Positions 1-7,821 of a stretch of 10,969 nucleotides of DNA are shown piece by piece (position 1 is the first letter of the stretch; the number at the start of each line of letters is the position of its first letter). A program made the position numbers and the translations under genes. Below the pieces are notes generated by a model. That model was not told the origin of the DNA. It ran no database searches and saw only the letters and a program-made list of their open reading frames with translations. The stretch comes from Brachionus koreanus (Eukaryota; Rotifera; Eurotatoria; Ploima; Brachionidae). Where the stretch lies: assembly GCA_016987375.1 (NCBI GenBank), contig PJRA01000216.1, positions 370,822 through 381,790 of the forward strand, in the 5' to 3' direction.

Positions 1-116
1 AAACAAAATTCGCGCTTGCCTGAGCAATATCGACCCAAAGGTTGTACAAGACCATGTCAACTGTTCGCTTTAGGCTCGATATCATACGTCGTCATGGAGA
101 TCAATACTTTAAGTGA
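1..116 (+). pseudogene. Mariner-type transposase, C-terminal fragment (partial at left edge, frameshifted)
   Basis: The first codons, read from position 2, give NKIRACLSNIDPKVVQDHVN. After a single extra base near 62-66 the reading moves to the third frame and gives RFRLDIIRRHGDQYFK, followed by TGA at 114-116. The CLxxID...VVQ and RRHGD..FK pattern is the usual carboxyl end of Tc1/mariner-superfamily transposases. Without the shift, the first frame hits TAG at 71-73. The fragment is the part missing from the transposase at the right edge, so it is probably another copy of the same or a close family. No terminal inverted repeat is recognisable in the roughly 100 bases after the stop. Known from family: DDE/D transposase acting in the nucleus. 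Inference: inactive. An alternative is a sequencing error at the shift. Confidence 0.72.
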
Positions 117-1079
117 TTTTATTTTTTCAAAATAGGAGGGTTCATTTATAATTAAAAAAAAAATTTAAAGATTTAGTTTGATAAAAAATTAATTTTGTAC
201 CATTTTTTATTCTACAACCGTTATATAACACACAAATTGTGTGCGACACGTTCATTCAATAATAAAAAATCATGTGCTGTGAAGACTTTTTTTGTGTGAA
301 AATTATTTTTTACTTTAAAGGATTTGTAAATTTTAGGATTTTAAAACCATTTTTGAATTTTGTTTTTGAAAAAAGCAAGTAAAAGTTGCTCCTTTGAGAT
401 ATCAGTTGAATTTAAATACTTAATTTCAGGATTAGAATAACTATATAAGGCCATCGGCCATTCTATAGATAGCGATATCATTAGATTGTAAAAGCTGGTT
501 AAGAATTGTTTAATATGTAACAATTTTAACCGATTTCATCTTGAAATGCAAGAATAAATGAATCCAAAATGCATTGTGTAATTTAAATTAATTTTCTATT
601 TTTTCTAGACCTTTTAGTATTGCTTAAAAAGAATAATTTTTTACTATTTTTTTTATTTTTTAAAGGTTATTTTGCCGGTCATTGCTAAAACATGCACCTC
701 CAGTTTTTAAATAAAATCTTCACATGTCAAAAAAACATAAAAATGAATCTTTTATTCTGATCAAATAAGTTTCAGAATTTTCTTTAATAAATTTAAAAAA
801 TAAATTTTAAATTTGTTCATCAAAATAAATTTTTTTTGAATAATTTTTAAAAAAAATTTGATGAATTTTTTAATTTTTTTGCATGCATGCATGAAAATTT
901 TCAGCCTTAGATTCAATACATAGATTTGTTTGAAATGGAATAGGATACATTAACTCAACAATTTTTGTACTCTAACCAGAAGAATGCAAGAATAAATACT
1001 TAGAAATTCTGGAAAATTAGAATGATTAAAAATTCGTAAAAAAAAAAATTATCAGAAAAAAAAACAATTATTTTAAACA
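117..1079. other. Gene-free AT-rich intergenic stretch
   Basis: I see no supportable gene here. The stretch is long A and T runs with stops in every frame. A 60-codon open frame on the minus strand at 341-523 has no recognisable domain and I do not call it. Small structures present are a 7 bp inverted repeat CACACAA/TTGTGTG at 229-243, a short GCATGCATGCATG run near 881-893, and the octamer GCCGGTCA at 674-681, which recurs at 9763-9770. Confidence 0.6.
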
Positions 1080-1085
1080 TTTATT
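1080..1085 (-). promoter_or_regulatory. Candidate polyadenylation signal of the CSDE1 gene
   Basis: Read on the minus strand this is AATAAA, lying 171 bases beyond the CSDE1 stop codon and before any other feature. Its position suits a 3' untranslated region of about 200 bases. AATAAA is expected by chance in such AT-rich DNA, so the call rests on position alone. Confidence 0.35.
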
Positions 1086-1256
1086 TAGGCACCCATTTAA
1101 AGACTTTGATAAAAGTCTTCATTGAATTAGTTTTTTATCAAGTATCTTCAATCCTTGTTAAATATTTAGCTGAAAAATAATAATGAAAATTTAAACAAAT
1201 TAAATTTTTGGCAGACTAATTAAATTAAGATTTTTTTAATTAGAAATATTCAATTA

Positions 1257-1991
1257 TTAATTATCATTTGGAATAGTTCCGGGAGCACGCTCAATTAGCT
1301 TCTTAGCAAAAGACTTGGCTTTTCCATCTGGATTAACTGGTCCACGAATCAAAATAAACTGCTTACCATTTTGATTATCAATATTTGCCAGTTTAAGCTT
1401 AGTTAAAAGTCGATCAGGTCTTTGTTCATTTTGAGTTTCAGCTTTCTTGACTGTATTTGTAGCAGAAGCAATTTTTTTTATTTTTGTTGCTGATAGCTTT
1501 CCGTTTCTGTTCGATAAATGAAATTCAACTTCATCTCCGGCTTTTAAATCAATGCTGTCCTGACTTTTTGAATCCGAGAGATCACTCACATGAAAAAAAA
1601 TTGTTTTCGAGTCACTTCCGATCGTATACTCTATGTAGCCACAATGGCCTTTAAGACTTTCAATTTTTCCTTTTTTTAACTCTTTAATTTTGGCCTGTTT
1701 ATCGTTACGTTCTAGATGATCAGTCGGAGCTGACTGAACCAGCATAACATTGAATGCTTTCTTGGTCCCATCAGAGATTTCAATTAATTGAAAGGACACC
1801 AAATCGCCTAATTGCAGTGGAGTTTTTTTATCAATTAAACTGAACAAGCCATAATGGTAATTGGATTCTTTTTTACCCGAGTCTGATATAACTTGAATTT
1901 TTCCATAATATTCACCCGATTGGTCTGATGATTGATTATGAGATCGAAGCAGTTGGATTATTTTTCCCTTTAATAGTCCCGGTAATGGTTT
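1257..1991 (-). CDS. CSDE1: CSDE1 exon 4 (last cold-shock domain, SUZ-C-like tail, stop)
   Basis: The coding part is 244 codons plus TAA at 1259-1257. It encodes a diverged domain (PGLLKGKIIQLLRS onward), canonical domain 5 (KGKIESLKGHCGYIEY ... KTIFFHV ... GDEVEFHL), then a charged linker and RPDRLLTKLKLANID ... FILIRGPVNPDGKAKSF. The last part fits the SUZ-C motif that ends CSDE1 proteins and has been linked to localisation or ribonucleoprotein contacts. An ATG at 2027 upstream of the acceptor is intronic. Confidence 0.9.
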   Translation of the reverse strand, partial: KPLPGLLKGKIIQLLRSHNQSSDQSGEYYGKIQVISDSGKKESNYHYGLFSLIDKKTPLQLGDLVSFQLIEISDGTKKAFNVMLVQSAPTDHLERNDKQAKIKELKKGKIESLKGHCGYIEYTIGSDSKTIFFHVSDLSDSKSQDSIDLKAGDEVEFHLSNRNGKLSATKIKKIASATNTVKKAETQNEQRPDRLLTKLKLANIDNQNGKQFILIRGPVNPDGKAKSFAKKLIERAPGTIPNDN

Positions 1992-4900
1992 CTTAATAAA
2001 ATAAATTTTAGAAAAAAAGGAAATCATAAAAAAATTAATGAAATATTTTTTGATTTAAAGAGATTTTTTACTAAAAAAAGTTAATAGTATTCAACAAAAA
2101 AAAAAGATTTTATATTTTTTTTAACTAGCCACTTTAATACTATTTATCAATAAAAATAATTGATTTAATTAGAAAAAAAAGTTTTTTATTTAAACGTAAA
2201 ATTATTCATATAGAAATAATAATTAGGCCAAGTAAAAGATTTGACGAATTTTTCAATAAATTAATTAATAAAGCTTTTCATTATTAAATTATGTTCCATT
2301 AGTCCCTAAACTGGTGAAATAATATAAAGCAGACATTGAATCTCGAATATCCATCAAATATTTGAATTTATGTGTTCTGTAACTATCTTTCTAAATTTTT
2401 CATATTTTTCATATTTTTTCTTTTGCTTTTTTTTTTTATTTTTTTTAAATTTTTTTTATTTAATTTTATTTTTCAATTTCAAGGAGCATTAGCTACAGAA
2501 AACAAATAAATATATGAAGACTTGTTTCAAAAACTAAATTTTCTAAAAATAGATCTCAATTTATTTAATGATTAAAATTGAAATTCAATTGAAATATTGC
2601 ATAAGTTATATTTTTAAATTTTTAAAAATAATTTTATTTTAGATTTTAGATTCTAAATAATTTAGATTTTTTCAATTTATAATTTTTAAATTATAAATTG
2701 AATTTAGATTCAATTTAATTTAAGATTTAATTTTAGATTTTTTCAATTCTTTCACTACAAAATATTTGATAAAGCATTAAATAAGAAAAACTAATTTACT
2801 TTAGATATTTGAGAATTTTCAGTCAATTTGGTCACATTTTCAGCAGCTAATTTTTGTTTATTTTTTCTATTGACTGTAAATTCCACTTCGTCTCCCACAC
2901 TTAAACTATTCAAATCATCTTTAAATGAACTAAAGTGGAAAAAAATATCTTTTGAACTCTTGGAATGCTTGCTGTAAATTTCATCAAACATATTTATTTC
3001 AATGAAACCGTAGTTATCTTTTAGCATAGTTACATATCCATATTGTTTCTTTGGCTCGATTAGTTTAATATTAGAAGCAAATTTTTGATCCAAAATGGTA
3101 AATTGAACTTTGTCACCCTTATTGAATAAATTTTTGGCTGAGCCTTTTTTATCTCCGGACTCAACTAACTTATAGCTAATTGTCTCCGTCTTATTTGAAC
3201 TTATCTCGTACTTTATCGAGCCATCGGTCTGATTAGCTTCTTTTTCGATCCATCCATTGAATATTTTATTTGAGTTGAATTGGGGATTTATTTTTTGCTT
3301 AATCACACGGATTGCTTTTAAGCCATTGACAAAAACTTGATCTCTCGCACACTGAACAACACTGAACTCTAGTACATCACCTATTTGTATGTTTGTCTTA
3401 TTAATGGTGTACGTGACTGAGTCAGTGGCTAGTTTTACAAAGCTAATTAATTCACATAAAGAAAAAAAGATGAGATCATCTCTATCTGAATGTTGAATAG
3501 CACCATATTTATTGGAAATTTTGACAAGTATGCCTGTTAGTCGACGTTCATTGGTGTTAGAGCAGTTATCAGCCAAGCTATATTCTTCAATTAAAGTTAA
3601 TTGAGTGGCGCGTTGACTAGTCAATTTGTCTGATTTTCTTTTATCAGTGGCAATTCTGAATTGAACGAAGTCGCCCTCCAAAAAAGTGTATTCACTTGCA
3701 CCATTGATTCTGTCACGTTCAGTAAATGTAAGCTCAATCAAATTCTGACTATTATTACCATCATAAATAAGTCGTCCGGCAGAGTTGTATTGTGGAGGCG
3801 CTGTTATTCGGCCCACATACACAGTCTGGCTAAGTTCATCTAAGCAAACAGATCCATTCGGAATACTTTTTATGTTCACAGCAATTTCTTTTCCATATCG
3901 GTCCTGTATTTCGAATTCTACACTAGAACCGATTCGCAGTTCATTCATTGGAATGTCGCCTTTGTAATCAGTAAAGTGAAAAAATGTTTCTTTAGCTTGG
4001 TCTTCGCGATCAATTTTTCCAAATGAGTCCTTAAGCCAGCATATAATACCCCGATGTTTTTGTCCAATTTGAACACGATTTAGTTGATTGCTAAATTGGT
4101 CAAGGAGTTCAACTTTGCTGGCGTAGAACGATACCATATTGTTAATTGATCTTTGACTAATGTAAAATTTAACCTGATCACCTGGACGTAACTGAATACT
4201 TGGATGTACCAAATCGCTTAGTTGATACGGTATGAAAAACGATTCACCGCTTCGTTGATAAACTATGCGACCCTCTGCATTCTAAAAAAAAGAGTTACTC
4301 AATTATATGGATAGAATATAATTTTATTAAATTCAAAAAAAAAAATTTTTTTCATAATTTTTTAGAGATAAAATCGATTATAATATTTGAATATAAATAA
4401 ATTTGAAAAATATAACTATAAATAAAACAACACTTGAAAAAGATCTAGGAATTTATTTTCAAAATTATTTAAAATGGGCAAACCAAATAAAATATTGCAC
4501 CACTCGTGGAAATCGTATTTTGAGTGTGATAGCTAATAGTTTCAAGAAGTTGAACATTGACTCATTAAGAATTCTTTACATAGAATTAGTAAGGCGTCAT
4601 TTAGAATCCGCCATAAGTTCATTGTGTTCATTTCTTGATTTTTTGAGAAAGATATTTCAGAAATTGAGAAGATACTCGAGGGAACAAAAACAGGCAAAAA
4701 AAATTGTTTAAACGCTGTTTAAACGTGAGCGTTTAAACAAAATAAAAACATAGCATAAACGGGCGTAAAACAGCCAGAAAAAAAAAAAACTTATTTTTGT
4801 TTTAAAAAAAAAACATAGATATGAATTTAGACAAATTAAGTCATAAATAATTAAAATAAAATAAAATTTAACAAAAAAAAATTCAACATGTTTTTCAAAA

Positions 4901-7821
4901 GTATTGTAAAGAAGAGTGTTTTTTTAAACGTTTTTTGGTGTTTAAATAGTGTTTTTGGGTGTCTGAGGCGTTTTATATTTGTTTTTTGAGCGTTTTAGAC
5001 AATTTTTTTAAAATTATTTTCGATATAAGAGCAATAGATTTTTATTGAGAAATTTTTTAGTCGTTTTTTAAGTGTTTAAATAGCATTGTTTGGTGTTTTA
5101 GGTGTTTTTTAATGTTTTTGGCGCGTCAAATACGGTTTAAAAACACTCTAAATGAAATATTTTGTTTTGTTTATAAAGTGTTTTTTCCTCGTTTTTTTTG
5201 GTCCAAAAACGCTCAAGTTTTAAACGCGAAAAAACAAACCGAAAACGCCCAAAAACAGCTACCAAACGCTATTTAAACAGTGTTTTTTGCCTGTTTTTGT
5301 CCCCTCGGTTACAAATAAGAGCGACCAAGATCAGTTTTCCACTTCGAAAACATGATTTCTCGACAAGACTTTAGATGTTTAACTTCACCGAACTCAAAAA
5401 AATTAATGGACATGAAATTATTAATTTTGAGAATGGCTTAAATTTCTCTTGTAATCAAAAGTTCATTTTGAGAAGACATAATAAATGCATTGTTAGGGAA
5501 GAAGTGAAAAATTGTATACAACAATATCATTTCTTAACTAACCAAGTAGCTAATGTTTGGAATAGTTTATCTCATCACATCATTAATTCTATATCAATGA
5601 ATAATTTCAAAAATAATCTGGACAAATGGTTCAGGAAACAGTTGAAATTACTGCCATAGCTTCAAAGAAGCTTAACCCAAATTGGTCGCAGTGTTATTTT
5701 TATATTTTAATTTAAAAATTGGATCCATAAAAAATTTGAATAAGGAAAGATTTGGAATTTGTAATTAAAAAATAAAAAAATTTGAATTTAAAAAATAGAT
5801 TTAGTTTTGATGCTTTTTTGACAAATAAATATCTTTGTCAAACATTGAACAGTCAACAACTCTTCTAATATTTTCTTAACTTAAAAAAATGATGTATTGT
5901 GAATAATTAAAGATAATTAATGAAATTCTGGCTTTTAATATTTTGTTCAATAAGTCTGACTTAAGCATAAAATTCACTTTTAATTAATTTAAAATCTATT
6001 TTCAAAATATTCCCAATTTTTTATGATTTTAATTAAAGAAACATTAAGCACATTTCTCGAACAAAAAAGTTTCTTATTATCATTTTGTTTACTTGTTTCA
6101 ATACTAGAAAAAAATATATTTTTTTATTAAAATTCTTTTTAAAAAATTGAAACCTTGATATTTCTTGGCTGAAAAAAAATTTTATAAAATAGTTTTTGAA
6201 AGCTAAGCATCTAATCATCATCATTACTAAGACAAAATGAAGTTTGTGTTCAAATTAAATTGGTAATGCTCGATTAGAAAAGGTTGTTAAATAATTTTTA
6301 AGAATCTATTGTAGAAGCATATTTTCAATTTTACTTTTTATATTTGAAAAATTCTGAAAAAATTTATTTCATTTAGAATTAAGCGAAAAACTCGGCTATA
6401 GTTTAGCATGTATACGAAAATATGTCTCTTTATTAAGTTTATTAATTAAAACAATTTTTAAAAATTTCAAAAAAAAGTTTTCGAGCATGTTCAACTAAAG
6501 ATTTTGTTTATCATAAACTTTAAAATGTCTTTAGCAATTAAAAACTATTGAAAAATTTATCTTAGAAATAAAATAAAACATAGAATAAGAATTTTGGAAA
6601 ATCAATATTAATAAATGTTTTTAAGATGTATGAGATAATAATTCAATAGATTTGAAGGAAATTTAAAAAAAATTTTACTACAAAAAAAAAAAAAAATTTC
6701 CAAAAAGACTTTTAGTGTTTAAGAATCATTATTTGTTTGTCTCTTAACTACCTATATTAACTAAATTAACCATTGATTGTACCTTTTTTTGTTTTATCCT
6801 TCTAAAGTTTTTAAATTTTTTAAATACTCTTCTTTTACAAAAGAATAAAGGTAATTAAATCTATTTATCGCTTTAAATTCTAGTAGTCTAATGATTGAAA
6901 TATAAATCTTTAAAAAAATCTGAAAAAGTTTTTTCAATTAGAAATTATTTTGACTTATAGAAACCAAAAAAATTTAAAATTACATAAGGATTTTGATGCT
7001 GGTTAGCTGCTATGGCTATTGTTCCTTCGCAATAATCCGAGCTAAGAGATTTGAAGTCAGGCAAAGAACTAGATTGGTGAATACTTGAAAATTTGGTCAT
7101 GTTTAAAATATTATTTTGTTGATTGTTATTAGACTGGTTGAAAAAGTTCTCTTTATTGAGAACATTATTTCCATTTTGAACTTGTTGCTGTATTTTAAAC
7201 TTTTTCAATTCGTTTACAAGATTTTCATAGTTTGATTGCTGCTGATAAAAAACCTGATTTTGCGCAAATAACAAATCTTTAAGATTCACTTTATTGGTAA
7301 TTCTTGGATCATTGGAAGGCATTTTTACTAAATTTACGGCAATCGGTTTATTGTTTTTGTCTAAAGATTCATTAAATTCAACATAATCACCAATTTTGAA
7401 AATATCCAAATTGCTATTGTACTGAAAAAATAAAGCAGCATCACGATTCATACACTTAATTAGTCCATAGCCATTCATTATTTTCTCAATGATGCCAATT
7501 TCCCTGTGATTTAAATTCTGATTCATTCTGTTAGTAAATTGGCTTTGACTTTTTTGCATCAGAAGTTCGTTCAAGTTGTTCAAAGTGTTAATGTTATTCA
7601 TTCTCGCTTGGCCTTGGCCCATTAGCTCGTTGAGACTTATTTGATGTTTTTCAGAAGACTGTCCCACTCCACTCATCTTGCCATCTTGAGCCAGCATGTT
7701 TCCATTTGACATTTCGCTTTGAATTTTCTAGAAAAATTAATTTAAATGAAGTTAAACAAAATTTTCAAATTGAAAAAGTTTTCACCTTCCATAAAGCGTT
7801 TTCGACTTGTCCGCTAGTCAT
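1257..7821 (-). CDS. CSDE1: CSDE1/Unr homologue, multi-cold-shock-domain RNA-binding protein (4 exons, spliced)
   Basis: Predicted coding order is 7821-7786, 7727-6984, 4281-2800, 1991-1257, giving 998 residues (human CSDE1 has about 800, Drosophila Unr about 1000). All junctions are GT-AG and phase 0. Canonical cold-shock domains lie at about residues 88-148, 335-401, 507-589, 672-746 and 861-928, with cores YGLIKC/FFQY, FGKID/FFHF, YGAIQH/FFSL, YGFIEI/FFHF and CGYIEY/FFHV. Diverged domains lie between them at about 245-320, 414-493, 600-669 and 759-840, matching the nine-domain layout of the family. A SUZ-C-like tail (RPDRLL, then IRGPVNPDGKAKSF) lies at about 945-988. Known of the family: cytoplasmic single-stranded RNA binding, internal-initiation control, mRNA decay and translational repression. 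The linker at about 155-240 is rich in Asn and Gln. No disabling change is seen. The start is the first ATG after an in-frame TGA. Exon 1 is the least certain part. Confidence 0.9.
1992..2799 (-). other. Intron 3 of CSDE1 (808 bp, phase 0)
   Basis: The donor is AAA|GTAAAT and the acceptor is TTTATTTTATTAAG. The sequence is nearly all A and T with no gene. It contains a perfect 15 bp inverted repeat at 2671-2702 and a 17 bp direct repeat at 2661-2677 and 2732-2748. Splicing at the only AG close to the start of exon 4 homology keeps the frame. Confidence 0.78.
2661..2748. repeat. 17 bp direct repeat, the first copy overlapping a 15 bp inverted repeat, in intron 3
   Basis: TTTAGATTTTTTCAATT occurs at 2661-2677 and again at 2732-2748. 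The left arm of a perfect inverted repeat, TTCAATTTATAATTT at 2671-2685, overlaps the first copy. Its partner lies at 2688-2702 with a 2-base centre. In RNA the arms could form a tight hairpin. The composition is so AT-rich that chance and slippage are real alternatives. Confidence 0.6.
2800..4281 (-). CDS. CSDE1: CSDE1 exon 3 (cold-shock domains 2-4 and intervening diverged domains)
   Basis: This exon of 1482 bases has 494 codons. It opens with NAEGRIVYQRSGESFF, which completes the diverged domain begun in exon 2. It carries canonical domains with cores FGKID/FFHF, YGAIQH/FFSL and YGFIEI/FFHF, plus diverged domains between and after them. It ends at AAA followed by GTAAAT. Two codons beyond the donor the frame reaches TAG at 2793-2791, so the exon would encode a truncated protein if not spliced. 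ATG is absent at its 5' end because it is internal. Confidence 0.9.
4403..4675 (+). pseudogene. Non-LTR retrotransposon relic, reverse transcriptase C-terminal region, left half
   Basis: The translation TTLEKDLGIYFQNYLKWANQ followed by an Asn-Arg-Ile-Leu stretch and LYIELVRRHLESA is the region after the polymerase core in Jockey/CR1-like non-LTR retrotransposons (family pattern: EKDLGV, LKW, LVRPHLEYA). Near 4640-4650 the frame slips in a T/A run and continues as KDISEIEKI. The tryptophan expected after LES(A) is not seen, so the copy is degraded. The element is truncated at its 5' end near 4400, as is usual for such insertions. It lies antisense in CSDE1 intron 2 and continues at 5308 beyond the inserted element. 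Confidence 0.72.
4677..4712 (+). repeat. Left terminal inverted repeat of the nested element
   Basis: Thirty-six bases that match the reverse complement of 5272-5307 at 33 positions. Differences are A/G at the seventh base and two near the inner end, after the run of A that follows CAGGC. Confidence 0.75.
4704..4740. repeat. GTTTAAAC triple palindrome with 12 bp hairpin arms
   Basis: The palindrome GTTTAAAC occurs three times, at 4706-4713, 4717-4724 and 4731-4738. TTGTTTAAACGC (4704-4715) and GCGTTTAAACAA (4729-4740) are perfect inverted arms around a 13-base loop that contains the middle copy. It sits directly inside the left terminal repeat and has no exact counterpart on the right. Confidence 0.7.
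5272..5307 (-). repeat. Right terminal inverted repeat of the nested element
   Basis: Inverted partner of 4677-4712. It ends CCCCTCG on the plus strand and is followed by GTTAC, the presumed target duplication. Confidence 0.75.
5308..5659 (+). pseudogene. Non-LTR retrotransposon relic, reverse transcriptase C-terminal end, right half
   Basis: Read in the frame of the downstream open frame, the codons just after the nested element give RATKISFPLRKHDFSTRL, then TAG at 5372-5374, then MFNFTELKKINGHEIINFEN and later FLTNQVANVWNSLSHHIINS and NFKNNLDKWF, ending with TAG at 5657-5659. RATKI, NGHEIINF, NxVxNxWNxL and FKxxLDxW are the carboxyl-terminal landmarks of Jockey/CR1-like elements. About a dozen residues usually found between FTELK and NG (the RR.RGD segment) appear to be missing, so there is probably an internal deletion as well as the stop. 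Same copy as 4403-4675. Confidence 0.75.
5658..5672 (+). repeat. Small hairpin at the 3' end of the retrotransposon relic
   Basis: AGCTTC and GAAGCT form a perfect 6 bp stem with an AAA loop, overlapping the terminal stop codon. Stem-loops near the 3' end are the template recognition signal of several non-LTR families. That this one served so is inference. The 3' untranslated part of the relic probably runs on to about 5715, where the sequence becomes indistinguishable from the intron. Confidence 0.4.
6984..7727 (-). CDS. CSDE1: CSDE1 exon 2 (N-terminal region and cold-shock domain 1)
   Basis: This 744-base exon has 248 codons. It starts after the acceptor TTTTTCTAG and ends at TAT followed by GTAATT. 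It encodes an Asn/Gln/Met-rich leader, canonical cold-shock domain 1 (REIGIIEKIMNGYGLIKC through KPIAVNLVKM), a Gln/Asn-rich linker, and the first strand of the next diverged domain (CEGTIAIAANQHQNPY). The open frame runs 13 codons past the donor before a stop, but those codons do not resemble the family, while exon 3 continues the domain at once. Confidence 0.88.
7728..7785 (-). other. Intron 1 of CSDE1 (58 bp, phase 0)
   Basis: The intron begins GTGAAA and ends TTTTTCTAG on the minus strand. Its 58-base length is typical of small introns in compact invertebrate genomes. It contains in-frame stops, so it must be removed for exon 1 to be used. Confidence 0.6.
7786..7821 (-). CDS. CSDE1: CSDE1 exon 1 (12 codons, start ATG)
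   Basis: The exon encodes MTSGQVENALWK and ends at AAG followed by GTGAAA, a good donor. The ATG has A at -3 and is preceded in frame by TGA six codons upstream, so it is the first possible start in this exon. Joining to the next exon after a 58-base intron keeps the frame (K then KIQSEM). If this exon is not used, translation would start at the ATG at 7712-7710 in exon 2, removing 17 residues. Confidence 0.6.

Larger units (their letters stand above)
4676..5307. mobile_element. Terminal-inverted-repeat non-autonomous DNA element (MITE-like) nested in the retrotransposon relic
   Basis: The 36 bp ends at 4677-4712 and 5272-5307 are inverted copies with 33 of 36 positions matching, both carrying CGAGGG(A/G)ACAAAAACAGGC. 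Flanking 5-mers are GATAC (4671-4675) and GTTAC (5308-5312), a likely diverged target-site duplication. Removing the element plus one 5-mer joins the host relic in frame as EKI-QIRATKI, a match to the EKVQRRATK-type motif of the family, which supports these borders. The 632 bp contain no coding frame, so movement would need a transposase supplied elsewhere. The interior has self-similar GTTTAAA-based repeats. Superfamily is not assigned. Confidence 0.75.
4282..6983 (-). other. Intron 2 of CSDE1 (2702 bp, phase 0, invaded by transposons)
   Basis: The donor is TAT|GTAATT at 6984/6983 and the acceptor is a T-run ending TTTTTAG at 4283-4282. It is by far the longest intron of the gene. Much of its length between about 4400 and 5715 is an antisense non-LTR retrotransposon relic with a second element inserted in it. 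The rest, 5716-6983, holds no gene I can support: it is A/T runs with stops in all frames, including a 63-codon Phe/Lys-rich open frame at 6033-6224 that looks like chance. Confidence 0.82.

Noticed and set aside
341..523. 60-codon minus-strand open frame
   Set aside because: No domain, no clear splice context and no recognised relative; length is compatible with chance. It lies beyond the CSDE1 stop and candidate poly(A) signal.
3661..3967. Two plus-strand open frames inside CSDE1 exon 3
   Set aside because: Antisense shadows of a well-supported coding exon.
2791..4212. Reading exon 3 as a stand-alone gene ending at TAG 2791
   Set aside because: The nominal start is TTG, family homology continues upstream to the acceptor at 4282 and resumes in exon 4, and the stop lies two codons past a consensus donor.
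6033..6224. 63-codon minus-strand open frame in CSDE1 intron 2
   Set aside because: Phe/Lys/Ile-rich, with no CSDE1-like domain, and not needed to join exons 2 and 3, which splice in frame without it.
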